From: a bacterium
GTDB taxonomy: Bacteria > Spirochaetota > UBA4802 > UBA5550
DNA: 15,054 bases
Direction: 5' to 3'
Assembly (NCBI GenBank): GCA_024224995.1
Contig: JAAENB010000076.1
Location: 1 to 15,054, forward strand
Shown here: in pieces, positions 1 through 6,871 of the stretch
Layout: every line of letters starts with the position of its first letter
Position numbering within the stretch: position 1 is the stretch's first letter
Notes under the pieces: generated by a model
What the model saw: the letters and a program-made list of their open reading frames with translations, nothing else
Told to the model about the DNA's origin: nothing
Database searches by the model: none
Position numbers and translations under genes: made by a program

Positions 1-36
1 AAAACGCACTTTTTTTGTAACATTTAAGAAAAATAA

Positions 37-80
37 TTGACAAATATCACCCCGAATTATTCATGGTCATAACAAATACA
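37..80 (+). promoter_or_regulatory. Conserved upstream block, putative promoter of LamG gene A
   Basis: A perfect TTGACA hexamer lies at 37-42. The block is preserved at the same spacing upstream of the paralogue (3037-3080), which suggests function. No good -10 box sits at 17 bp; the best candidate is tattca at 58-63 with a short 15-bp spacer, so the exact promoter is uncertain. Confidence 0.4.
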
Positions 81-148
81 CGAACCCGCCTGGGCGTATT
101 TCGGCGTATTTGAAACAACTAAGAAAATAACTAAAAAGGGAGAACACT

Positions 149-1585
149 ATGAAAAAAAGTTTTATTTTAATGGTAATGCTGTTTATTCTATCGAATGTCG
201 CCTTTGCCGCTCAAAAAGCACCAATTGGTCATTGGGCTTTTGAAGAAGGCGCGGGGACATTAATTTCCGATTCTTCAGATAATCAAAATGACGGAGAATT
301 TGTTGGAGAGGGTATTGACTGGATCGAAGGTGTTGTTGGCGATCATGCTCTTAATTTTAATAGTGATAACGGTTATGTTTCCATACCTTTTCACGAAGCA
401 TATGAGCCTGAAGTTATTACTATTGCCGCGTGGATATATTCCGATGGCGTTTCCGGAGCCTATATACGCTTAAACAACCGGTGGCACATACGATACTGGG
501 GCGGCAAATGGGATATTTCACTTGAGTTGCAAACCGGGTGGGTCGCGAGAGATTCCGGGTATACTATTCCCTTGCAAGAATGGCATCACCATGCTATTAC
601 TATTGATAACGCGAACAGAACCGTAACCTTTTTTGTTGACGGAGAACAGGTTGGCGATGCTCAAACCTATGATACCGATCTGTATGTTTCCGGTACTCCC
701 GGTCTCCTGTCTATTGGCCAGTTTAGCGAAGGTTGGGAATGGAACGGTAAGATTGATGACGTAAAAATATATGACTACGCGTATGATTTTGATTATGTGG
801 AAACACAGAATGTATACTATGTTGATAACAATGCCAGGGAAAGAAATTCTGAAATTTATACTGTTGAACTGAACGAAGCTTCGGGCAAATCAAATTTAAC
901 GCTCTTAGCAAGCATTCCTTTTCAAAGAACTCATATTGCCGTTACTTCCGATGGAAGCAGGATCTACTGTGTTGAAAACGAAAGAAACAATGCCCGCTTA
1001 GGTTATTATGACGTAGCTGAAGGAACTTTTACTATTGTTGGTAATTTAGATATTCCCGGCCTGGTTCTGGCATCTTTCGCTCCTGACGGAACTCTCTATA
1101 TCGCGTCTGGCCGTACCAACCACCTTTACACTGTTGACGTTGACAACGCTGCCACAACCTGTCTTGGTCCTGTTTATACCGGTTCCCGGCACGGAAAACA
1201 CGGAAAGCATGGAAAGCATGGAAGGCATGGAAGACATGGAAGACACCAAATGTTAGATCTTAGAGGTGCCGATATTGCTTTCAGTTCCAACAGTACTCTC
1301 TATGTTATGACCAGGGGATATGGAGGAATGATTTATTCTGTTGATATGAACGATCCTTCCTACAGACTTAAAGGAACTTATTTCGCGAAAGCTGATAGCC
1401 AGGCCAGCGGCCTTGCCGTACTGGACCAGGGAAATGGAAACCTTGTTTATTCTTCCGCTGCAAATCACATGACTATAATTGATCGTTCTACGGGTCAGGC
1501 AACTGCCAAATTACCCGTTTATTTGGATGACGCGCTTTTCGACACTCACGGAGGCGATATGGCCGCCGGTTGTGTTGCTGAATAA
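149..1585 (+). CDS. Secreted LamG (concanavalin-like) protein with propeller-like C-terminal region and His-rich insert
   Basis: This 478-residue protein is predicted to be exported and to bind a surface or polysaccharide ligand. Residues 1-20 form a classic signal peptide (MKKS start, hydrophobic core, AFA-AQ cleavage). Residues about 24-212 resemble a LamG/concanavalin A-like jelly roll, with the family signatures GHWAFEEGAG, AAWIYSDG, EWHHHAITID, TVTFFVDGEQVG and GKIDDVKIYDYA. Residues about 220-470 contain repeating strand-rich pieces (THIAVTSDGSRIYCVE, ASFAPDGTLYIASG, ADIAFSSNSTLYVMT, SGLAVLDQGNGNLVYSS) typical of a beta-propeller. Residues 349-366 are an insert of three GKH then three GRH triplets, absent from the paralogue at 3134. 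The start has a strong ribosome binding site (gggag, 8 bases upstream). The ligand is unknown. The LamG call is firm; the propeller is inference. Confidence 0.85.
   Translation: MKKSFILMVMLFILSNVAFAAQKAPIGHWAFEEGAGTLISDSSDNQNDGEFVGEGIDWIEGVVGDHALNFNSDNGYVSIPFHEAYEPEVITIAAWIYSDGVSGAYIRLNNRWHIRYWGGKWDISLELQTGWVARDSGYTIPLQEWHHHAITIDNANRTVTFFVDGEQVGDAQTYDTDLYVSGTPGLLSIGQFSEGWEWNGKIDDVKIYDYAYDFDYVETQNVYYVDNNARERNSEIYTVELNEASGKSNLTLLASIPFQRTHIAVTSDGSRIYCVENERNNARLGYYDVAEGTFTIVGNLDIPGLVLASFAPDGTLYIASGRTNHLYTVDVDNAATTCLGPVYTGSRHGKHGKHGKHGRHGRHGRHQMLDLRGADIAFSSNSTLYVMTRGYGGMIYSVDMNDPSYRLKGTYFAKADSQASGLAVLDQGNGNLVYSSAANHMTIIDRSTGQATAKLPVYLDDALFDTHGGDMAAGCVAE
1193..1246 (+). repeat. Six-copy 9-bp in-frame tandem repeat encoding GKH/GRH triplets
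   Basis: Six consecutive 9-bp units of the form GGA-A(A/G)(A/G/C)-CA(T/C), one of them GGA-AGG-CAT, encode three Gly-Lys-His then three Gly-Arg-His triplets. The paralogous gene has no such units at the matching place (near 4165-4190). Because the unit is a multiple of three, gain or loss of units keeps the frame. Confidence 0.9.
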
Positions 1586-1620
1586 TATTTTCTATAACAA
1601 GTATCAAGTATCTTCAAAGA

Positions 1621-1648
1621 AAAACCGGATTTATTCCGGTTTTTTTTT
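1621..1648 (+). terminator. Rho-independent terminator after LamG gene A
   Basis: A 9-bp perfect stem (AAAACCGGA / TCCGGTTTT) with a 5-base loop runs into a tract of nine T, 35 bases after the stop codon. The same hairpin follows the paralogue. Confidence 0.9.
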
Positions 1649-1733
1649 GGTTCAGCGCGATTGCTGATTTTTTTCCGGGGTAGTAAAAAGAACTTGTTTT
1701 TTTTACGCAATTATTATATTTGTTTATATAACC

Positions 1734-2894
1734 ATGAAACAGAAAGAAAAGCATAAAGAAAAACAGGAAAAAATTAAAGACGCGTTATTAATGCAGAAAT
1801 GTTTTTTTAACGCAAAGAGATCACCCAATAAAGATATTGATTTTCAGTTTAACATGCAGGAACCGGAAGGTGAGTTTACGTATTATCTTTCCATTAAAAA
1901 TAAAACCTGTGAACTCATTGAGGGCCGCTCTCCAAAACCGGTTTGTGAAATTATTACGGATATTTCAACCTGGGAAGATATCGGGGGAAAGTATATTTCT
2001 CCCGGTGAAGCCGTAAAAAGCGGCCGGTTTAAACTAAAAGGAAATTCTTTATATTTTATGTTAAGATATAAAAAAATTTTCAGCGGAACTCTGGACTGGA
2101 ACATTCCAGGTAAAACATATTTAACACCGCCTTCCATTGAAAAGATAAAAAATGTGCTGGTGCTGTCCTGTTCTCCCAGGGGAGAAAAAGGCGCCACCCA
2201 GTTTTTTGCGGATATATTCACAAAGGGGATGGAGCGCGCCGGAGCAAAAGTTGAAACACTTTTTCCCGCCAGGATGAAAATAAACTCCTGCATAGGATGC
2301 TTTCAGTGCTGGTCCAATGAAGAGAAAAAATGTATATACGAAGAAAAAGATGACATGAAAATATTCTGGGAGAAGTATAATAAAGCAGACCTCCTGGTCT
2401 GGGCCACCCCAATATATGTTTTTCACGGAACCTCACTAATGAAAAAAGTAGTTGACCGGTTTTTTTCGATCGTAAACCCGAATATTTCAGTTTTACCGAA
2501 CGGCGTTAAGACCCATGCCAGAAAAAATGAGCATATTCCTTATGAAACCTTACTGGCCTGTGCCGGTTTGAATGATAAAGACGTTTTTTTACCGCTGCAG
2601 CATACGCTCAGAACATGGATCAAGTATAATAATTCAAAATTGCTTGCCGAGTTGTGCCGGACAAATTCAATGGCGTTCCTTTCCGGCAGTGTGAAACAAA
2701 AAAAGATGGATGAAGCCGTAGAAGCTCTTGAACAGGCCGGTTATGAACTGGTAACATCAAAAAGAGTTAATAAAAAAACAAAAAAGACATTTGAACAAAG
2801 AATTTTTTCCGCCCCGGTCTTTGTTTCATCTGCCAATAAAAGTATTGATGAAGTCATGAGGGGTGAACAAAAAATCGGAGAAAGAAAGCTTTAA
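1734..2894 (+). CDS. SCP2 domain fused to NADPH-dependent FMN reductase / iron-sulfur flavoprotein
   Basis: This is a 386-residue cytoplasmic fusion. Residues about 32-117 look like an SCP2 sterol/lipid-carrier domain: EGEFTYYLSIKN, SPKPVCEI, SPGEAVKSGRFKLKGN and a hydrophobic end. Residues about 139-260 are a flavodoxin-like fold of the NADPH-dependent FMN reductase family, with NVLVLSCSPRG as the FMN phosphate loop and LLVWATPIYVFHGTSLMKKVVDR as the flavin-binding segment. Cysteines C186, C189, C192 and C200 form C-X2-C-X2-C-X7-C, the compact cluster motif known from iron-sulfur flavoproteins, so a 4Fe-4S cluster plus FMN is likely. A role as an electron-transfer flavoprotein acting on or near a lipid or acyl ligand is inference. 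The Lys/Glu-rich N-terminus precedes the SCP2 fold. No clear Shine-Dalgarno precedes the ATG; the next Met (residue 20) has none either. Confidence 0.8.
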   Translation: MKQKEKHKEKQEKIKDALLMQKCFFNAKRSPNKDIDFQFNMQEPEGEFTYYLSIKNKTCELIEGRSPKPVCEIITDISTWEDIGGKYISPGEAVKSGRFKLKGNSLYFMLRYKKIFSGTLDWNIPGKTYLTPPSIEKIKNVLVLSCSPRGEKGATQFFADIFTKGMERAGAKVETLFPARMKINSCIGCFQCWSNEEKKCIYEEKDDMKIFWEKYNKADLLVWATPIYVFHGTSLMKKVVDRFFSIVNPNISVLPNGVKTHARKNEHIPYETLLACAGLNDKDVFLPLQHTLRTWIKYNNSKLLAELCRTNSMAFLSGSVKQKKMDEAVEALEQAGYELVTSKRVNKKTKKTFEQRIFSAPVFVSSANKSIDEVMRGEQKIGERKL

Positions 2895-3133
2895 ACTTTC
2901 CAGCCCCCCCGATTCTGCCGGAATAGCTGTGTAAACCTCAAAATTTCAAAACCTCAAAAGAATAGCGCTGTGTTTTGGTAATAAAGCCAAACCGAACAGC
3001 CGGAAAACAGTTTTTTTGTTATTTATTTTTTAATAATAGACAGGTATTGCCTAAAATTATTTAAAAGTAAAACAAATGCGTGAACAAGCCTGCCCCCCTG
3101 CGTATTTGGAATTATTTAAAAGGGAGAACACTT

Positions 3134-4525
3134 ATGAAAAAAAGTCTTATTTTAATGGTAATGTTGTTTGTTCTATCAAATGGGGCCTTTGCCGCTCAAA
3201 AAGCGCTAATTGGTCACTGGGCATTTGAAGAAGGCGCTGGTACTTTAATTTCCGATTCTTCGGATAATCATAATGACGGTGAATTTGTTGGTGAGGATAT
3301 CGACTGGATAGAGGGTGTTGTTGGCAATTACGCTCTTAATTTCAATAGTGAGAACGGTTATGTTTCCATACCTTTTCACGAAGCTTATGAGCCTGATGTT
3401 ATTACTATTGCCGCGTGGATTTATTCCGATGGCGTTTCCGGAGCGTATATACGCTTAAACAACCGGTGGCACATACGGTACTGGGGCGGCAAATGGGATA
3501 TTTCACTTGAATTACAAACCGGGTGGATAGCAAGAGATTCCGGGTATACTATCCCCTTGCAGGAATGGCATCACCATGCTATTACTATCGATAATATTAA
3601 CAGGACCGTTACCTTCTTTGTTGACGGAGAGCAGGTTGGCGATGTTCAAACCTATGAGACCGATCTGTATGTTTCCGGCACTCCCGGCCTCCTGTCTATT
3701 GGCCAGTTTAGTGAAGGGTGGGAATGGAACGGTAAGATTGATGACGTAAAAATATATGACTATGCTCATGATTTTTCTAATGTGAACGCTGATAATATAT
3801 ACTATGTCGACAACAACGCCTGGAAAAGAAATTCTGAAATTTATACTGTTGAACCCGATGAAGCTTCGGGCAAATCAAATCTTACGCTCTTAACGGAAAT
3901 TCCTTTTCGAAGAACTCATATTGCCGCGACTGCCGATGGGAACAGGATCTACTGTGTTGAAAACAGGTGGAGAAATGCCCGGTTAGGTTATTATGATGTT
4001 AATGAAGACACATTTACTATTGTTGGTAATTTAAATATTCCCGGCCTGGTCCTGGCTTCTTTCGCTCCTGATGGTACTCTGTATATCGCGTCGGGTCATA
4101 CCAACAAACTGTACGCCGTTGATATTGATTCCGCTGCTACAACCTGCCTGGATTCAATTTATGTCCGCGGCTGGTTTGGCAGATACAAAAGGTTAGATCT
4201 GAGAGGCGCGGATATTGCTTTCAGTTCCGACAATACTCTCTATGTTATGACCAGGAAACATGGTGGAAAGATTTATTCTGTTGATATGAACGATTCTTCC
4301 TACAGACTGAAAGGTTCTTATTTCGCGAAAGCCGATCACTTCGCCAGCGGCCTTGCCGTTCTTGATCAGGGAGATGGTAACCTGGTTTATTCATCTGCCT
4401 TAAATCACATGATAATAATCGATCGTTCTACCGGTCAAAAAACCGCCCATTTACCCGTTTATTTAGACAATAAACTTTTTAACACTCACGGTGGCGATAT
4501 GGCCGCCGGATGTAACGCTCAATAA
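3134..4525 (+). CDS. Secreted LamG (concanavalin-like) protein, paralogue without His-rich insert
   Basis: This 463-residue paralogue matches the protein encoded at 149 over its full length. A GTG-initiated reading is possible from 3080, but the ATG at 3134 is preferred: it has the same gggagaacac ribosome binding site and the same MKKS signal peptide (cleavage near AFA-AQ) as copy A. The LamG fold covers residues about 24-212, with GHWAFEEGAG, AAWIYSDG, WHHHAITID and FFVDGEQVG conserved. The strand-rich, propeller-like part follows to the end, including the near-identical C-terminal THGGDMAAGC. Where copy A has 25 residues with seven spaced histidines, this copy has ten residues containing WFGRYKR. 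Exported and probably surface-exposed or periplasmic; ligand unknown. It has its own promoter-like block and terminator, so it is probably transcribed alone. Confidence 0.85.
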   Translation: MKKSLILMVMLFVLSNGAFAAQKALIGHWAFEEGAGTLISDSSDNHNDGEFVGEDIDWIEGVVGNYALNFNSENGYVSIPFHEAYEPDVITIAAWIYSDGVSGAYIRLNNRWHIRYWGGKWDISLELQTGWIARDSGYTIPLQEWHHHAITIDNINRTVTFFVDGEQVGDVQTYETDLYVSGTPGLLSIGQFSEGWEWNGKIDDVKIYDYAHDFSNVNADNIYYVDNNAWKRNSEIYTVEPDEASGKSNLTLLTEIPFRRTHIAATADGNRIYCVENRWRNARLGYYDVNEDTFTIVGNLNIPGLVLASFAPDGTLYIASGHTNKLYAVDIDSAATTCLDSIYVRGWFGRYKRLDLRGADIAFSSDNTLYVMTRKHGGKIYSVDMNDSSYRLKGSYFAKADHFASGLAVLDQGDGNLVYSSALNHMIIIDRSTGQKTAHLPVYLDNKLFNTHGGDMAAGCNAQ

Positions 4526-4557
4526 AAAAATATTTTTTATTACAAGTATCTTCAAAG

Positions 4558-4586
4558 AAAAACCGGAATTTATTCCGGTTTTTTTT
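4558..4586 (+). terminator. Rho-independent terminator after LamG gene B
   Basis: An AACCGGAA / TTCCGGTT stem with a 4-base loop, flanked by A and T tracts (eight T). It is the counterpart of the hairpin at 1621-1648. Confidence 0.9.
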
Positions 4587-4900
4587 GTTCCCTTCGGACC
4601 TGGGCGCACCCTTCGGGCCGGGCTTCTCCGGGCTCCGCGTTCGCTGCGGTCCTGCGGAAGACCTCCGGACTAAACCCTGCGTATCCCTCGCGCGGAGATT
4701 GTAAAATGGATGCGATCCCTCGCAGGGGGGCGCACCCCTCCTCAGAGTCTCCATAGCCCTGGCCAGAAACCAGCCAGTAAAGGCGTTGCACTGCAACGTC
4801 TCTCAGAACCAAACCCTTTTCCGGAGCATCTTCGTAAAACAGACCCCGGTATACCCACAGTTTCTTTCATATTTTTCCCGGCCCTGCCGGGCCGTATTCT
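4587..4900. repeat. GC-rich mosaic of dispersed repeats, inverted relative to 14676-15042
   Basis: No credible gene lies between 4526 and 5217; the short open frames here are low-complexity readings of repeat DNA. Four blocks recur in inverted orientation near the window end. 4602-4629 matches 14745-14772 with one mismatch. 4647-4679 matches 14676-14708 perfectly over 33 bp. 4717-4738 matches 14815-14836 with an indel. 4861-4891 resembles 15011-15042. The GC-rich composition contrasts with the neighbouring genes. A small palindrome (CGTTGCA-c-TGCAACG) sits at 4784-4798. The element has no coding capacity of its own, so it is best viewed as a dispersed intergenic repeat. Confidence 0.75.
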
Positions 4901-5033
4901 TCTGCACCAGGAAAAGATCGCCCGGGCGTATTGTCGTTTCAGGCACCCGGGCCTGTAACGCTCTTCAAATGTTGTTGTTGCCTCCCTCTCAGTTAGTGAT
5001 TCCTCCCTTTCAGGTTATTCCAGGCGTAATGGG

Positions 5034-5062
5034 TTGACGCTAGTTGTTTTTTGTGTTATTTA
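5034..5062 (+). promoter_or_regulatory. Putative sigma70-type promoter for the lipoprotein pair
   Basis: TTGACG at 5034-5039 and TATTTA at 5057-5062 are separated by 17 bp, at the point where GC-rich repeat DNA gives way to AT-rich sequence. This would leave a leader of about 150 bases before the lipoprotein start, in which nothing else was recognised. Confidence 0.4.
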
Positions 5063-5217
5063 TATATTATGATAAAAGAGTGATTGAAAAGCCCCCCTTC
5101 TCAAAAACTCAAAATTATTCTTTCAGTAATGTTTAAATGATTAATTTTTAATTAGCCCAATATTTTTCTCTGGTAAAACATATGGAAATTTAAATTATTT
5201 ATAAGGTGAGGTATGTC

Positions 5218-5994
5218 ATGAAAAGGAATACATTTTTTTCGGGTGTTGTTTTTATAGGGGTGGCGTGTCTGCTTGCTTTTAGCGGGTGTGAGGCTGGTTT
5301 AACGAGTAATGACGGAACTGGAACATCAGAAGATAATGATTTCAGCTTTTCGGACATGTACGCAAAGATTAAAACTCTACAGGAAGAGGTTGACCGGTTA
5401 AAGGCATCTAATACAGCCTTATCTGAAGCTCTGGTGACAGCAGGAGAAGACCATGCAGGAGCAGCCCAAAGCATAACTGCAAGGATGGATGATTTAGAGG
5501 GTACGTTGGAAGGGGTAACCAGGTTGACTGATCCTTATACCGGACAGACGACAATACGATTTAGCGGGGTGAATTTACAGGTAGTTAATGGTTTGGGGTA
5601 TACGAATGGAGTTGATGATAATGAGTGGACTGGTGGAACGGTGAATGGGCTTGGTAATTTGATTGTGGGGTATAATGAAAAAAAAGCTTCCGGCAGTAAT
5701 AAATCAGGCTCACATAATTTTATTGTTGGCTCCAAGCATAATTATTCCTCGTATGGAGGGCTTGTTGCTGGAATTCGTGCTGCAATAAGCGGTAGATATT
5801 CCAGTGTGAGCGGGGGAATGGATAACACTGCGGGTGGTAATTTTTCCAGTGTGAGCGGGGGAGATGGCAACACAGCAAGTGCTTCTTATTCCAGTGTGAG
5901 CGGGGGATATTACAATATAGCAAGTGGTCATACTTCCAGTGTGAGCGGAGGAGCTAATAACTCAGCCGGTGGGAAGTACCAACATCTGCCATAG
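5218..5994 (+). CDS. Lipoprotein with coiled coil and YadA-like head repeats, probably C-terminally truncated
   Basis: This 258-residue lipoprotein has a lipobox LAFSGC with Cys24 as the lipidated residue. Residues about 45-100 are heptad-rich (MYAKIKTLQEEVDRLKAS, ARMDDLEGTLEG) and probably form a coiled coil. The segment TTIRFSGVNLQVVNG, then GLGNLIVGYNE, GSHNFIVGSKHNYSSYGGLVAG, leads into four 15-residue units (195-254) of the pattern SSVSGGxxNTAxGxY. Such units resemble the parallel beta-roll head of YadA-type trimeric adhesins, though here on a lipid anchor instead of a membrane-anchor domain. The ORF stops four residues after the fourth unit, so a longer repeat tract or end domain may have been lost. 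ATG 5218 is chosen because AAGGTGAGG lies 6 bases upstream; an earlier GTG at 5206 overlaps that site. It is likely co-transcribed with the lipoprotein gene 51 bases downstream. Confidence 0.8.
   Translation: MKRNTFFSGVVFIGVACLLAFSGCEAGLTSNDGTGTSEDNDFSFSDMYAKIKTLQEEVDRLKASNTALSEALVTAGEDHAGAAQSITARMDDLEGTLEGVTRLTDPYTGQTTIRFSGVNLQVVNGLGYTNGVDDNEWTGGTVNGLGNLIVGYNEKKASGSNKSGSHNFIVGSKHNYSSYGGLVAGIRAAISGRYSSVSGGMDNTAGGNFSSVSGGDGNTASASYSSVSGGYYNIASGHTSSVSGGANNSAGGKYQHLP
5800..5979 (+). repeat. Four 45-bp in-frame repeats encoding YadA-head-like units
   Basis: Units start at 5800, 5845, 5890 and 5935, each opening with tccagtgtgagcgg and encoding 15 residues. The 5' third of each unit is almost invariant, whereas the NTA-G-Y part varies. 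Confidence 0.9.
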
Positions 5995-6045
5995 TTTCAC
6001 TGCCGGAATAATATAAGTATAAAATTTTATTGAAGGAGTATGTTT

Positions 6046-6762
6046 ATGAAAAAATTTCTATGTCTAAGTTTATTGGCGGCACTGGTTCTGGCGTTTGCCG
6101 GATGCGAAGCCGGTTTAACGAGCAATGACAGAACTGGAGCTACAGGAGATAATGATTTCAGCTTTTCGGATATGTACGGAAAGATTAAAACATTACAGGA
6201 AGAGCTTGACCGGTTAAATCAGGTAAACAATGAGCAGGCCGTAAAAATAGAACAGTTAAGCGTTAGTCAGTCAAATTCCGGGAGTCTAATCAGCAGCCGA
6301 ATCCAGGTAATTGAAGATAATATTGGAGAAATATCAATTGAAGGATTAAAAAATCAAGTTGATGATTTAGCCATAGTGGGATATGATACCTGGGAGGGAA
6401 ATCATCTAACAACATCAACCTCTTTTTCCTCTATTCCATCGGGTCCGGAAGTAGTTCTCACAAATGTAAAAAAAGGAGAATTATTTACCGTTAGTCTGTT
6501 TTTGGATTCTGAATATGGAGGTATTGTAAAAATAGGCGCAGCAATGGGAGCAATCAATAGCCTCAGTCAATATCCCTGTGCTTATTTAAGATGTGATTTT
6601 GAGGATAATAATATTAGACAATATCATACAAGAGGTATCTTGCAAGCGAATAGCAGCGGCACAATTAAATTACAGGTATATACAGCAGAAAACAGTTTAA
6701 AAAATGGGGGATTTAGAATTGCGAATGCAGCTATAGTGGTTCGTAGAGTAGGAAGCATATAA
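6046..6762 (+). CDS. Lipoprotein with coiled coil and beta-rich C-terminal domain of unknown function
   Basis: A 238-residue lipoprotein with lipobox LAFAGC and lipidated Cys20. The first part of the mature protein (GCEAGLTSND, then DNDFSFSDMY, KIKTLQEE and DRL) is nearly identical to the preceding lipoprotein, at DNA level too. The coiled coil continues to about residue 105. The C-terminal domain (about 110-238) is predicted to be strand-rich, with VVLTNVKKGELFTVSLFLDS and IKLQVYTAENSLKNGGFRIANAAIVVRRV suggesting a jelly-roll-like fold. I do not recognise a named family and it has no YadA-type units. ATG 6046 is preferred over ATG 6040 because the GAAGGAG site ends at 6038, leaving 7 bases to 6046 but only one to 6040. 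It probably forms an operon with the upstream lipoprotein gene. Anchored in a membrane leaflet; function unknown. Confidence 0.8.
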   Translation: MKKFLCLSLLAALVLAFAGCEAGLTSNDRTGATGDNDFSFSDMYGKIKTLQEELDRLNQVNNEQAVKIEQLSVSQSNSGSLISSRIQVIEDNIGEISIEGLKNQVDDLAIVGYDTWEGNHLTTSTSFSSIPSGPEVVLTNVKKGELFTVSLFLDSEYGGIVKIGAAMGAINSLSQYPCAYLRCDFEDNNIRQYHTRGILQANSSGTIKLQVYTAENSLKNGGFRIANAAIVVRRVGSI

Positions 6763-6784
6763 AAATATATTAAATGATTCATTA

Positions 6785-6820
6785 AAAACCTGCCGGAACA
6801 TTGAAACAAAATTCCGGCAG
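6785..6820 (-). terminator. Terminator of the minus-strand barrel gene
   Basis: CTGCCGGAA (6790-6798) pairs perfectly with TTCCGGCAG (6812-6820). On the minus strand the stem is followed by GTTTTTAATG, so it ends the transcript of the barrel gene. The plus-strand side has no T tract, though the hairpin may also stop readthrough from the lipoprotein pair. Confidence 0.75.
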
Positions 6821-6871
6821 CGTAACTCCCTGTAAAATTTCAGCCCACAGGCGGAACATGAGTTTGAGAAT

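Larger units (their letters stand above)
1..1648 (+). repeat. Duplicated LamG gene unit, copy A
   Basis: The stretch from the window edge to the terminator matches 3004-4586 over the promoter region, ribosome binding site, coding region and terminator. The two upstream blocks align almost column by column: a TTGACA-like hexamer at 37-42 corresponds to TAGACA at 3037-3042, and both are followed by an attatt-containing stretch and then acaaat. The copy may begin left of the window. Just after the stop codon, copy A carries a short tandem duplication (aagtatc twice) that copy B lacks. The duplication therefore moved a complete transcription unit and not only an ORF. Confidence 0.85.
3004..4586 (+). 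repeat. Duplicated LamG gene unit, copy B
   Basis: Second copy of the unit described at 1-1648, in direct orientation and separated from copy A by the flavoprotein gene. Similarity runs from the T-rich stretch upstream of the promoter-like block through the terminator hairpin. The coding parts differ at scattered, largely synonymous positions, and the copies diverge most around the His-rich insert of copy A. Beyond the terminator the two flanks share nothing. Confidence 0.85.

Noticed and set aside
3080..3133. N-terminal extension of LamG gene B from a GTG start
   Set aside because: It would place a non-hydrophobic stretch before the signal peptide and overlap the ribosome binding site conserved with copy A; ATG 3134 is preferred.
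4479..5037. Several overlapping open frames of 60-105 codons on both strands in the GC-rich gap
   Set aside because: They lack ribosome binding sites and coherent protein composition, overlap each other in several frames, and coincide with the dispersed repeat blocks that also occur outside any gene at 14676-15042.
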